Positions 28,082 through 36,743 of a DNA stretch of 64,000 nucleotides are shown here, piece after piece; position 1 is the stretch's first letter, and each line of letters opens with the position of its first letter. Where the stretch lies: positions 558,001 through 622,000 of the forward strand of contig NZ_CP025781.1 of NCBI RefSeq assembly GCF_004194535.1, read 5' to 3'. Source of the stretch: Iodobacter fluviatilis (GTDB taxonomy: Bacteria > Pseudomonadota > Gammaproteobacteria > Burkholderiales > Chitinibacteraceae). The notes under the pieces were generated by a model. It had not been told where the DNA came from. It ran no database searches and worked only from the letters and a program-made list of their open reading frames with translations. Made by a program: the position numbers and the translations under genes.

Positions 28082-29735
28082 CGCTGGATGAGTAGAGCGT
28101 GCTTAGCCTAGGGTCATGTCTCCATGTAGAGAGCCATGGGCAGGTTTGCGTTGCTATTTCTTGCTCTAAAGTGGTCGCTGCGTGTAGTCCCTGGTGCTGT
28201 AAAACAATGGGAAGGACTGCAGATTGAATTTGGCGGCTGTCTATGTTTTCTAAAATTGTGGCGACTAACTGGTGTGCACCATGCGTTTGAGCCATGAGAT
28301 GTACATAGCCATAATTAAGGCACATTACCCCTGCTTCTTCGCCTGATTCACGGGCTGCTTGGGCTAGTTCCAAAGCTTGTTTGTGGTCTCCTTGCCATGA
28401 CAAAATAACCGCAAGCAGATTTTGTAGAATAGGGTGCTCTTGTGCATATTGGCAGAGCTGAGTTTTGCCTAGTGCAATGGCTGAGTGCGAGTCTTGCGTC
28501 AGAAAACATAGCCATATATTAAGAATACTTGCTGCTATGAGCGTAGGCGCATGGTGCACACTTAATTCACTTGCCGTAATAGCCTCATTTAAGCGGCCAC
28601 TTAACAACAAATGCCAAGCATGATAATAGTGCACTTCGGCAGCTTCAGGTGCGAGCAAAAGAGCCTGTATAAATAAGCTATCTGCAATGGAGTAGCTAGC
28701 ATTTAGACTACTAAGTAGTGCCAATAATGCGATCGTCAGTGGATTGTAATGGTCTAGTGCAAGCGCTTTATCGACCGCGATTTGGGCTTGTTGTAGAGCA
28801 TGTTTCTGATCAAACAGCCCGAGTTGTGCTTGCGCTAAATAACATTCAGCAAGCCCACACCAAGCCATTGCGTTATCAGGATAATTACTTAAGCACTGCT
28901 TAAATAAAGTTAAGGCACGTCTAAGACTCGACGGCGTGTGAAGATGTAGCTCATAACGTGCATTTAAGTAGGAGATGGTGACATCTCGTGAAACTAAGGG
29001 GGCGGCCTTATGACCGCCCCAGTTTAGGTCAGGAATATAGCGAGGCAGTGTGGAAGCCAATCGTCGTTGTAGCTTGCCGATGTCAAGATCAGCGCCAATG
29101 TCTATCATCTCTCGGTGAACTAATTGATGGTTATTGGCTTTTACTAGTTCAATACGCAATTGGCGTTTGTCATCGCTGATTACCGAGTGCCCAGCAAGAT
29201 AATAATCAGGGCGAAACATTTCTATAAGCGTTATGATTTCAGCTGGACTATGGCAGTCTTGAGTTATGGTGGCAGGAAGAACAGTCAGCCCATATGGTGA
29301 ATAATGTAATAGCCCTTGCACTAAAGCGTCGTGCAGTTCCTGAGTATCTACATCTGTATTGATATGAAATGGGAGCAACGCGATTGTGCATTTTCTAGAG
29401 GGTGACTCAGTAAGGGCAACGCTGGCAACTGGGCGAGAAAAGCGATAGCCCTTGCCGTAAATAGTATCAATATAGCGATTATTTTTATCTTCCAGAAGCG
29501 CTTTACGCAAGGCATGGATACACCTTGTTAGTGATTCCTCGCTAACTTCTATATTGGACCATACGTGATCTAGTAATTTATCCTTGGTCACTAACTCACC
29601 AGCGCATTCCAGCAGCATTACGAGAACTGAAAGTTCTTTGGGGGGGAGATTAATTTGCTTTTCTTTATGTTGAAGCACACCATTCGCTTGCAAAATAAAA
29701 TCGCTAAAAATATATTGCGTATTTTTACTTGTCAT
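28062..29735 (-). CDS. hilA: HilA-like transcriptional activator
   Basis: A 557-residue regulator, the same length class as HilA (553). The N-terminal OmpR-type winged helix (about 8-105) has the pattern LPPKELSVLVMLLECAGELV, VTKDKLLDHVWSNIEVSEES and IDTIYGKGYRF. A long C-terminal part with TPR-like helices follows (AWCGLAECYLAQAQLGLFDQ; HYNPLTIALLALLSSL). There is no receiver domain. It is expected to activate the secretion operons from this locus. The 158-base gap upstream (29736-29893) probably holds its promoter, and IS3 copy 2 has inserted directly above it. Confidence 0.88.
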   Translation of the reverse strand: MTSKNTQYIFSDFILQANGVLQHKEKQINLPPKELSVLVMLLECAGELVTKDKLLDHVWSNIEVSEESLTRCIHALRKALLEDKNNRYIDTIYGKGYRFSRPVASVALTESPSRKCTIALLPFHINTDVDTQELHDALVQGLLHYSPYGLTVLPATITQDCHSPAEIITLIEMFRPDYYLAGHSVISDDKRQLRIELVKANNHQLVHREMIDIGADLDIGKLQRRLASTLPRYIPDLNWGGHKAAPLVSRDVTISYLNARYELHLHTPSSLRRALTLFKQCLSNYPDNAMAWCGLAECYLAQAQLGLFDQKHALQQAQIAVDKALALDHYNPLTIALLALLSSLNASYSIADSLFIQALLLAPEAAEVHYYHAWHLLLSGRLNEAITASELSVHHAPTLIAASILNIWLCFLTQDSHSAIALGKTQLCQYAQEHPILQNLLAVILSWQGDHKQALELAQAARESGEEAGVMCLNYGYVHLMAQTHGAHQLVATILENIDSRQIQSAVLPIVLQHQGLHAATTLEQEIATQTCPWLSTWRHDPRLSTLYSSSDALQVA

Positions 29736-29893
29736 AGTTTTATTTCCTTCATGGATACGCTTTGCAAACGGATTTCCTAGGTTCGGAAGGACTATGCAAC
29801 ATATATTGTGCGATCTCGCAAAAGCGTAAAGAGCTAACGAGTATAAGAAGTGAAAGTGAGAATAACCATAAGAAAAATCTTATATAATCATTA

Positions 29894-30871
29894 GGTAATC
29901 CCCCACAAAACGAGGTCATTTTTAAGTAGAATTTTCTCGTAATCTTTGAGGGGTTTTACATGAAAGCCGTAGGCAATTTAACGCCAGATTATGGAAATTT
30001 TAAAGCAAGCAGAAGCCGGTTCGACCGACTCTGATCTGTACCGCAAGTGCGGGATGAGTTCTGCCTCTTTCTATAAGTGGCGCGCTAAGTTTAATGGTAG
30101 GGGCATTTCCATGATGGCGCGGATGAAAGAGCTGGAGGACTAAAACAAACGGCTTAAAGATGTATATCGAAGCAGCTCACTGAAACAAATTGAAACTGGG
30201 GCTTTGGCCTGTGCTTTTGCATCTGCGCAACAAAAAGCGTTGGAACCATAAACGTATTAACCGGATTTACTGCGATTTAGAATTAAATCTGCGGATAAAG
30301 CCTAAAAAATACTTAGAACACTAAACGCCAGCGCCATTAACAGTGCCAGCGTCAAAAAATGAAACATAGTCGATGGATTTGATGCGCGATCAATTAGCCG
30401 ATGACTGCAGTATTCGCTTATTTAATGTGATTGATGATTTTAATCGAGATGGGATTGCGCATAGAAGTCGATTTCTCTTTGCCAGCAGAGCGTGTAATAC
30501 GCAGCTTGAATCAAATCATTGAATGGCGCGGCAAGCCCAAGCGAATCAGGACCAATAATGGCCCTGAATATATTAGTCACCTATTAAAGAATTGGGCAGA
30601 GCAACAATCGATTGAATTGGCCTATATTCAGCTCGGCAATGCGCAGCAGAATGCGTATATTGAGCGCTATAATCGCACCGTGCGTTATGAATGGCTGGCC
30701 TGCGATGATTTTGAAAGCCTTGCTGAAGTACAAAAAACCGCAACGCAATGGCTTTGGATTTACAATAACGAACGCCCTCATATGGGATTGGGCGGCATCA
30801 CCCCGAAACAAAAAATGACAACATATGCCTGACCTCTACTTTTAAGTGAACTTAAAAACAAGGGGATTACC
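29894..30871 (+). mobile_element. decayed IS3-family element, copy 2
   Basis: The ends are GGTAATCCCCCACAAAAC at 29894 and GGGGATTACC ending at 30871, with TTA directly outside both ends as a possible three-base target duplication. The interior is related to copy 1, with many frameshifts and stops in the orfA part (29960-30145). The orfB 3' part survives at 30431-30832. It separates the hilA promoter region from the end of the sensor-kinase gene. Confidence 0.82.
30431..30832 (+). pseudogene. IS3-family orfB fragment (copy 2)
   Basis: A 133-codon fragment nearly identical to the end of the copy 1 transposase ([40 protein letters not shown]). The second catalytic aspartate is changed to asparagine (RTNNGPEYI instead of RSDNGPEYI), so it is inactive even apart from the missing N-terminus. 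Confidence 0.8.
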
Positions 30872-30880
30872 TTAAGCATA

Positions 30881-33800
30881 TTACTTATAGTGACTAACAA
30901 TATTAGACATGATGGATAGAAATTCAGATAAAAGCGTATTTATCTGCGTAAACTCACCCAATCTAAGCTGCTGTTGCAAGGCCTCACAAACTTTCAAAGC
31001 AGGTTTTTCATCTAGAACAAGTAAGCCACCCTTTATTTTATGCAAACACCTCTCAAAACGCTGCAAATCTTTAGCATTTGCTGCATCTTGTAAGCTAAGC
31101 CGATCAAACTCCCAAGAAACAAGAAAAACCTTTTCTAACTCTACATCTCTAAACGTTTCTAGTCGCCCTCTTACCCCATCTAACATTTCAGGTGTGGATA
31201 AGTGCAAAATACGTCCAAGAGTCTGACCCAATTGCATAATTGATAATGGTTTTAGCAAAATAGCAGCAAAATCTTCCCCTTCTGCTCGCCAATCATCATA
31301 AGCATTTGCAGTATGAACAAGCAGTGGCGTTGTAATTCCAGATTGCCTCATTGCCTTTAATAAAGCTTGCCCCCCCATTATCGGCATATAAAGATCGGTA
31401 ATCACTAGATCGTAATTCTGCTGAAGACAACAATTGAATGCTTGCTGTCCATTGCTAACACTATCAACATGAATATAGCCAAGAGCATTTAATTGGTGCT
31501 CCAGTAGCAGGAGATTTGTCTCATCATCCTCCGCAATCAAGATTCGCACTTCTTGCCGACTATTTAGGACTCGGGCCTCCTGTTGAAATACAGGTAAAGA
31601 CATATCCTGCTTATATGCACACGACATAAGCGCATACCCAAGTGCAGCGCGGCTCAGCGAGGTCACATAGATAATTCCTTCACGTGTTTCTGGATGTAAA
31701 GGACCATCAAAAGATACAACAATAATTTGCTTAAACTGTTGCAACTGCCCAGACAAACAATCAGAAGGCAAACAAGATTCATTATGGGCAAGGAGCAATA
31801 TTTTATTACTCGCCCCAAGCGGATCAAGATCAGATATATCAGCCAAATTTATCACTTCATGGATATCAACACCTGGCAATTGAGATGTCACCTGGTTAAG
31901 TAACGTGCTTTTCCATGTTGGCGACTTACAAACTATCAGCACTTCAGTTATAAATAATGTCGAATTTGAATGTATTACTTCTGCTAAATCAGCTATTTTC
32001 TTTGAAGGAAATTGGACAGTAAAGATACTTCCCTCCCCTTCTTCACTATCCAAATAAATAGAACCACCAGCCAACTCAAGCAACCGTCGACAAAGTGACA
32101 ATCCCAATCCCGATCCGCCAAAACGCTCCGCGATGTCCTTATTCGCCTGTGTATATAAATCAAAAACTGCAGCTTGCCGATCAAGTGGAATACCAATACC
32201 TGAATCAGCAACACTTAATTTAATCCAAGAGTCACTCGGCCCTAGATCTTCGACAGTGGCATAGAACGTAATTGAGCCTTGTTGAGTAAATTTCACGGCA
32301 TTACCTAGCAAATTCATAATAATCTGCGAAATTCGGTGTCCATCTACCTCCCAAACTGCAAATAGTGGAGCGTCAATCAAACAGTAAAAATTCAGGCCTT
32401 TTTTAGCGATCAAAGGAGAAAATGTTTGCGCACAACGCTCCATCAACTCACCGACCTTCACATGTGCCAATTCCAACTTAAGCTCCTGAGCTTCTACTTT
32501 GGATAAATCAAGAATATTATTAGTCAGTACCAATAGAGCATCAAAAGCACGACGGATAGTGATAAGACGGGCACGCTGAGCAGTAGATAATACCTCCCCC
32601 TCAAGCAGTTCAATATTGCCAAGCGCACCGTGCAGTGGTGTACGAATTTCATGGCTCATCATGGCCAGAAACACTGATTTAGCTTTGTTAGCCTCATCTG
32701 CCAGCAGACTAGTTTCTTCTAACAATGCCTCGGCCCTTTTACGTTCTGTGATGTCAGTCAAGGAGCAAAGTACAACATCCTGATTCTGATAACGCACCCA
32801 AGATAAATCCGCTACAAGCTCTACAATGCCCCCCTCGCTGGATCTTGCAGTTACATCTTTTCGTAAAACAATCTGCTTATTATCCCTATTTGCCTCCGCT
32901 GAAAAAAACACCTCATCCAATAGTGGACGATAAAAGGACTCTCCTTTTCCTAATTGCTGCCCCGTCAGCCCATATGCAATCTCGTTTTGCATCAAAATAA
33001 CTTGTCTAAGTGGATCGAGTACCGCCAAGCCTACAGGCGCCATCGCAAAAACAGTACGATTAAATGCCTCACTTTCATAAACCGCACGTGCTTTTTTCTG
33101 CATAGAGGCCAGAACGATACGATCCAATAAAATCACATAACCCCATAAAATACACAATAGAGCAGAGAGAACGGCTACCGAAATCCATAACTCTTTGCGC
33201 AAATACTGAGCAACCATGGGCCAATCAAAAACATACACCGCAACCCAATCAGGTCCAGGAATCTTTTGCGTTATGAGAAATGTACCTTTTCTATAAGCAA
33301 GCTGAACTTGGTCACTCGCATTTTCTAATACATCAGGAAGCGCACGTAATATCTTTGCCCAATTTGCTTCACGCTCCTTCGTTGCATCAAGCCCAAACAA
33401 GGTGTAATGATCTTGAGCAACCACAAGAAAATCAGATAAATGCTTTGACTGCTGAAAAAGCCGTTCGAATTGTATAACCGGCATGGTAAAAACAATGACC
33501 GCCATACGTTTACCATTATTAAATACTGGCTTGGCAATCTGCAAGATAAGCTCACCGGTTACTGGATCTCGTGAAAGAGGCACCCAGATCACGCAGCACT
33601 TATTCAGTAACCTATTTTCAGAGTACTTAGACATTTCAACCTCAACACGAGCGATTTGTCTAGATATCTCCAACTGCACTCCCCCCTGCTTTATATCCTG
33701 CAAAACAGACTCGGGAAGAGGGGGGGTCACAGCAAGGAAGCGCTTGTCAACACTATATACAAAACCACTCATCGCACTATTTGACTGCCTAATTCCTATT

Positions 33801-34312
33801 AAGGAGAACCTCGACATTTCTTGCGTAAGTCGCAACAACATAGAAAGGGAAGCTGCATCCTCTGTTTGCGTCAAAGTAGATAACACAGAAAAAGGCGTCA
33901 CAGATATTTCACGCCTTGTATTTATTACATTATTTTTCTGTAATAAAACCTGCCGATACCGCTCTGAGGGTATAATATTGCGCTCATTTTTATGATTAAT
34001 CGTTTCATAAGACTCAACCAGCTGCCTAAGCAACAACTGATAACGGTCCACTTCACGTGTTAATAAGTCACGCTGTATTAAGAAACGCTGCTGCCGCTCA
34101 TTCACGAAATAATCAAAATTCATATAAATGCCGACAAGCATCATACCGATGCTAGCAAAGCTTAAAATATACGCCCCGCCGTACAATAAGCGTCTTGCAT
34201 AGCTGATAGAACGATCAGGAGAAGAACTATTAAATCGCTTAGAGTCAAAAACAAACCGCCTATATTTGGCAAATTTGACAATTAGCAATTGCTTAAACCC
34301 GCTCATTTTCAA
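30881..34312 (-). CDS. hybrid sensor histidine kinase with REC and HPt domains
   Basis: A 1143-residue tripartite kinase. One transmembrane helix lies at about 41-66, followed by a periplasmic sensor of some 300 residues and a second helix near 375-395 (WISVAVLSALLCILWGYVIL). Next are a PAS-like region (about 410-535), the HisKA H-box MMSHEIRTPLHGALGN near 553, and an HATPase with NLLGNAVKFTQQGS and GGSGLGLSLCRRLL. The receiver domain carries VITDLYMPIMGGQ (D near 971), and the C-terminal HPt domain carries HKIKGG near 1090. Phosphate should pass His-Asp-His to the adjacent RcsB-like regulator, whose stop overlaps this start (ATGA). The signal is unknown. The pair is bracketed by two IS3 remnants. 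Confidence 0.92.
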   Translation of the reverse strand: MKMSGFKQLLIVKFAKYRRFVFDSKRFNSSSPDRSISYARRLLYGGAYILSFASIGMMLVGIYMNFDYFVNERQQRFLIQRDLLTREVDRYQLLLRQLVESYETINHKNERNIIPSERYRQVLLQKNNVINTRREISVTPFSVLSTLTQTEDAASLSMLLRLTQEMSRFSLIGIRQSNSAMSGFVYSVDKRFLAVTPPLPESVLQDIKQGGVQLEISRQIARVEVEMSKYSENRLLNKCCVIWVPLSRDPVTGELILQIAKPVFNNGKRMAVIVFTMPVIQFERLFQQSKHLSDFLVVAQDHYTLFGLDATKEREANWAKILRALPDVLENASDQVQLAYRKGTFLITQKIPGPDWVAVYVFDWPMVAQYLRKELWISVAVLSALLCILWGYVILLDRIVLASMQKKARAVYESEAFNRTVFAMAPVGLAVLDPLRQVILMQNEIAYGLTGQQLGKGESFYRPLLDEVFFSAEANRDNKQIVLRKDVTARSSEGGIVELVADLSWVRYQNQDVVLCSLTDITERKRAEALLEETSLLADEANKAKSVFLAMMSHEIRTPLHGALGNIELLEGEVLSTAQRARLITIRRAFDALLVLTNNILDLSKVEAQELKLELAHVKVGELMERCAQTFSPLIAKKGLNFYCLIDAPLFAVWEVDGHRISQIIMNLLGNAVKFTQQGSITFYATVEDLGPSDSWIKLSVADSGIGIPLDRQAAVFDLYTQANKDIAERFGGSGLGLSLCRRLLELAGGSIYLDSEEGEGSIFTVQFPSKKIADLAEVIHSNSTLFITEVLIVCKSPTWKSTLLNQVTSQLPGVDIHEVINLADISDLDPLGASNKILLLAHNESCLPSDCLSGQLQQFKQIIVVSFDGPLHPETREGIIYVTSLSRAALGYALMSCAYKQDMSLPVFQQEARVLNSRQEVRILIAEDDETNLLLLEHQLNALGYIHVDSVSNGQQAFNCCLQQNYDLVITDLYMPIMGGQALLKAMRQSGITTPLLVHTANAYDDWRAEGEDFAAILLKPLSIMQLGQTLGRILHLSTPEMLDGVRGRLETFRDVELEKVFLVSWEFDRLSLQDAANAKDLQRFERCLHKIKGGLLVLDEKPALKVCEALQQQLRLGEFTQINTLLSEFLSIMSNIVSHYK

Positions 34313-34980
34313 AACAAACCTTTTATGGCCTCAAGTAATTCAACCACATTACTAACGCCCAATTTATCCATAGCCTTTTTCTTCTGGGCACTAATCGTCT
34401 TCACACTACGCTGTGTATGCAAAGCAATTTCAGAAACAGTCATACCCAAAGCAAATAAGCGGAGCACTTCCTGCTCTCTCTCCGACAACGCCACCTCAGC
34501 AAGATTATCACTACCCTTACCATTATTTAACCGATGCAATGTCAAGGCATTTAAAGTAATTGGGTCAATATATGATCTGCCCATTTGAACTTGGCTAATA
34601 ACAAAAGGTAAACCTGAGAACTCCCCACTCGCCTTACTAATAAAACCAGCAACTTTCAAAGAAAGTATCCGCAAAGCAATCACAACATCATCGTGCGCAG
34701 TCAATACAATAATTTTAATATGTGGATATAACTCCTGCACCTGCTTAATTAATTGTAAGCCATCTGAGTCACCTCCCTCATCAAAGGAATAATCACAAAG
34801 TAAAACATCACAAGACGTTTTTTGCAGCAATTGCAGCAAGCTAGAACTAGATGATGCGGAGCCAGCTAATCTTAATTCCTTTACATTTTCTAGCACTTTA
34901 GTTACGGCAAAAACAATGAGCGGATGATCATCAGCAATAATCACTTGGCACTTGGGCTGAGAGTGACCCTTTAACCGCAT
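34309..34980 (-). CDS. RcsB-like LuxR-family response regulator
   Basis: A 223-residue response regulator, started at the ATG at 34980 (MRLKGHSQPKCQVIIADDHP) behind AAAGGGG; an ATG seven codons upstream lacks a binding site. The receiver domain (VIIADDHPLIVFAVTKVLEN, phospho-Asp in DVLLCDYSFDEGG, IIVLTAHDD) and the C-terminal helix-turn-helix (LSEREQEVLRLFALGMTVSE; QRSVKTISAQKKKAMDKLGV) resemble RcsB closely, especially KTIS.QKK.AM.KLGV. It precedes the kinase gene and overlaps it by four bases. A role in switching the secretion genes is inferred from location. Confidence 0.88.
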   Translation of the reverse strand: MRLKGHSQPKCQVIIADDHPLIVFAVTKVLENVKELRLAGSASSSSSLLQLLQKTSCDVLLCDYSFDEGGDSDGLQLIKQVQELYPHIKIIVLTAHDDVVIALRILSLKVAGFISKASGEFSGLPFVISQVQMGRSYIDPITLNALTLHRLNNGKGSDNLAEVALSEREQEVLRLFALGMTVSEIALHTQRSVKTISAQKKKAMDKLGVSNVVELLEAIKGLF

Positions 34981-35035
34981 AAGTTCCGACCCCTTTAGCA
35001 TATGTATAAATTAAGTATGGGGAAGACTTCCCTAC

Positions 35036-36104
35036 GGTAATTCCCCCTTTTTAAGCTCACTTAAAAGTAGAGGCTAGGCACATGTAATGCCAGTTTTTGT
35101 TTCGGAGTGATGCCCCCCAAACCCATGTGCGGGCATTCGTTATTGTAAATCTAAAGCCATTGCGTAGCGGCTTCTTGCACTTCGGCAAGGCTTTTGAAAT
35201 CATCGCAGGCTAGCCATTTATAACGCATGGTGCGATTATCGCGCTCAATATACGCATTCTACTGCAGATTGCCAGGCTGAATATGAGCCAATACAATTGA
35301 TTCTTGTTCTGCCTAATTATGCAGTTAATCTATTCAGGCGAAGTATCACACGCTCTGTAGGGAAAGAGAAAAGAATTTCAATGCCTAATCCTTCTCGATT
35401 AAAATCATCAATCACGTTAAATAAACGAATGCTAGGCCCATTGGCTAGTGGATACGGCATAAAGCCCATCGACCCTGTTTCATTTTTTTCCGTTGGCACC
35501 GCTAATGATGCTGCCGTTTCACGCTCTAAGCGCTTTTTAGGATTTATTCGCATATTAAATTTTAAAGCGCAATAAGTACGGCAAACGCATTCATGATTCC
35601 AGCGCTTGTTCTTAATGTTACGCAGATACAAAAAGCAGCGGCGAAAGCCCCAGCTTCAGTTAGTTTCAGAGAGTAAAATTTTGTATTTTCCGCACATAGA
35701 TTATGAATAGACAATGCTTTGATTTCAACGGTCCAGTGTGCCATCTCGCGATACATAAATGTTTCAGAATATTTCTGACATGACCTCTTTGATAACGCCC
35801 GCTTGCATTTGGGCTTCAATAGACATCTTTTTAAGACGCTTGTTTTAGTTCTCCGGCTCTTTCATCCACGCCATCATGGAAACGCCGTACCATAAAACTT
35901 AGCGCGCCACTTATAGAAAGAGGCAGAACTCATGCCGCACTTGCGGCACAGATCGGGGACGGTTGAGCCGATTTCGATTTGCTTTAAAATCACCATAATC
36001 TGGCATTATCAATTGCTCACGGCCACCTGTAGAACGCAGCAAAGACTGTGAGAAAATTCTACTTAAAAATGTGCTAGTTTTGTGTGGGGGAGGTGGGGGA
36101 TGAT
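35036..36104 (-). mobile_element. decayed IS3-family element, copy 3 (inverted)
   Basis: Same element in the opposite orientation. It begins GGTAATTCCCCC at 35036, followed by TTTTTAAGCTCACTTAAAAG, and ends in a degraded version of the other terminus around 36100. CCTAC stands directly outside the left end and at 36105-36109, a possible five-base duplication, but the right end is too worn to be sure. It separates the response-regulator gene from the end of the sip operon. Confidence 0.75.
35317..35819 (-). pseudogene. IS3-family transposase fragments (copy 3)
   Basis: Two broken frames, 35562-35819 and 35317-35631, carry pieces of OrfB (MAHWTVEIKALSIHN; then RLERETAASLAVPTEKNETG and [20 protein letters not shown]). 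The DDE core is cut after FSFPTERVI. The orfA helix-turn-helix remnant (SSASFYKWRAKF) is readable just upstream, near 35900-35960. Frameshifts and stops make all of it non-functional. Confidence 0.78.
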
Positions 36105-36130
36105 CCTACCATATAAGCCACAAAGCGTAA

Positions 36131-36180
36131 AACGGCCCAGTTATTGAGCACCAAGATAGTGACAAAATAACTGAGCCGTT
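36131..36180 (-). terminator. terminator-like hairpin after iacP
   Basis: A 15-base stem with one G-U type pair (AACGGCCCAGTTATT at 36131-36145, AATAACTGAGCCGTT at 36166-36180) has a 20-base loop. On the minus strand it is followed by TTTTACG. It lies 35 bases past the iacP stop and probably ends the sicA-sip-iacP transcript. Confidence 0.7.
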
Positions 36181-36214
36181 ACACAAACACATAGAGTTAA
36201 TTATTTCAAAAGAA

Positions 36215-36490
36215 TCAAACCGCCTCCTGTTCAGAGAGTGTTTCAGCCCCTATTTTATCCTGCACCACCTGATACAAATCACCTACTGTATTAATCTTTA
36301 GCATATCGTCAATTGTAAGTTCAATATTAAATTCGTCGTGCAAAGCCATCGCCAAATCTAATAAATCAAGGGAGTCCGCATAAAGCTGATTCACCAAATC
36401 TGCTTCAGGCGTAATATCTTGCTCATCACAGCCTAAGCAATAAGCCAATAAAGCGCGAATACTCGACTCCTGCCTGCTATTTGTACTCAT
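36215..36490 (-). CDS. iacP: acyl carrier protein IacP
   Basis: A 91-residue acyl carrier protein. The phosphopantetheine site is the serine in YADSLDLLDLAMAL at about residue 40, and EFNIELTIDDMLKINTVGDL follows as in the family. IacP of SPI-1 lies at the same place, after sipA, and has been linked to effector function. It overlaps the 88-residue orphan upstream by 14 bases. Its job as a carrier for secretion substrates is inferred from position. Confidence 0.9.
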   Translation of the reverse strand: MSTNSRQESSIRALLAYCLGCDEQDITPEADLVNQLYADSLDLLDLAMALHDEFNIELTIDDMLKINTVGDLYQVVQDKIGAETLSEQEAV

Positions 36491-36743
36491 TAACGCCCCC
36501 CTTTGCTGCTACGAATCTGCCATCATGCAGCCCATCCTGAGTGAGAATGACTCTACTGGGTTTCCAAGAGGGTGATGCTGGTTTTTTTGCCCCTAACGCA
36601 TTGATCAATTCATTAATCAAAACATTCGATGAATGTTCAGTTAGTGCGGTATCGCGCAGCAAAATTTCAGCAAAATTCTTTGCATGACCCTTTACATTAG
36701 GATGAACAATCGCATTTTTTAATATCGCAAGATTATTCATCAT
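36477..36743 (-). CDS. 88-residue orphan between sipA and iacP
   Basis: A small basic protein (MMNNLAILKNAIVHPNVKGH) with a helical first half (NFAEILLRDTALTEHSSNVL) and a second half rich in Lys, Gly and Pro. It is tightly packed: 11 bases overlap with sipA and 14 with iacP. SPI-1 has no gene at this spot. No family is recognised; a small chaperone or a secreted peptide are possibilities. Confidence 0.7.
   Translation of the reverse strand: MMNNLAILKNAIVHPNVKGHAKNFAEILLRDTALTEHSSNVLINELINALGAKKPASPSWKPSRVILTQDGLHDGRFVAAKGGVNEYK

Noticed and set aside
29894-36104. A composite transposon carrying the two-component pair
   Set aside because: The flanking IS3 copies are inverted and alike, but both are decayed, and no target duplication of the whole unit is visible. 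It is described only as IS-bracketed.
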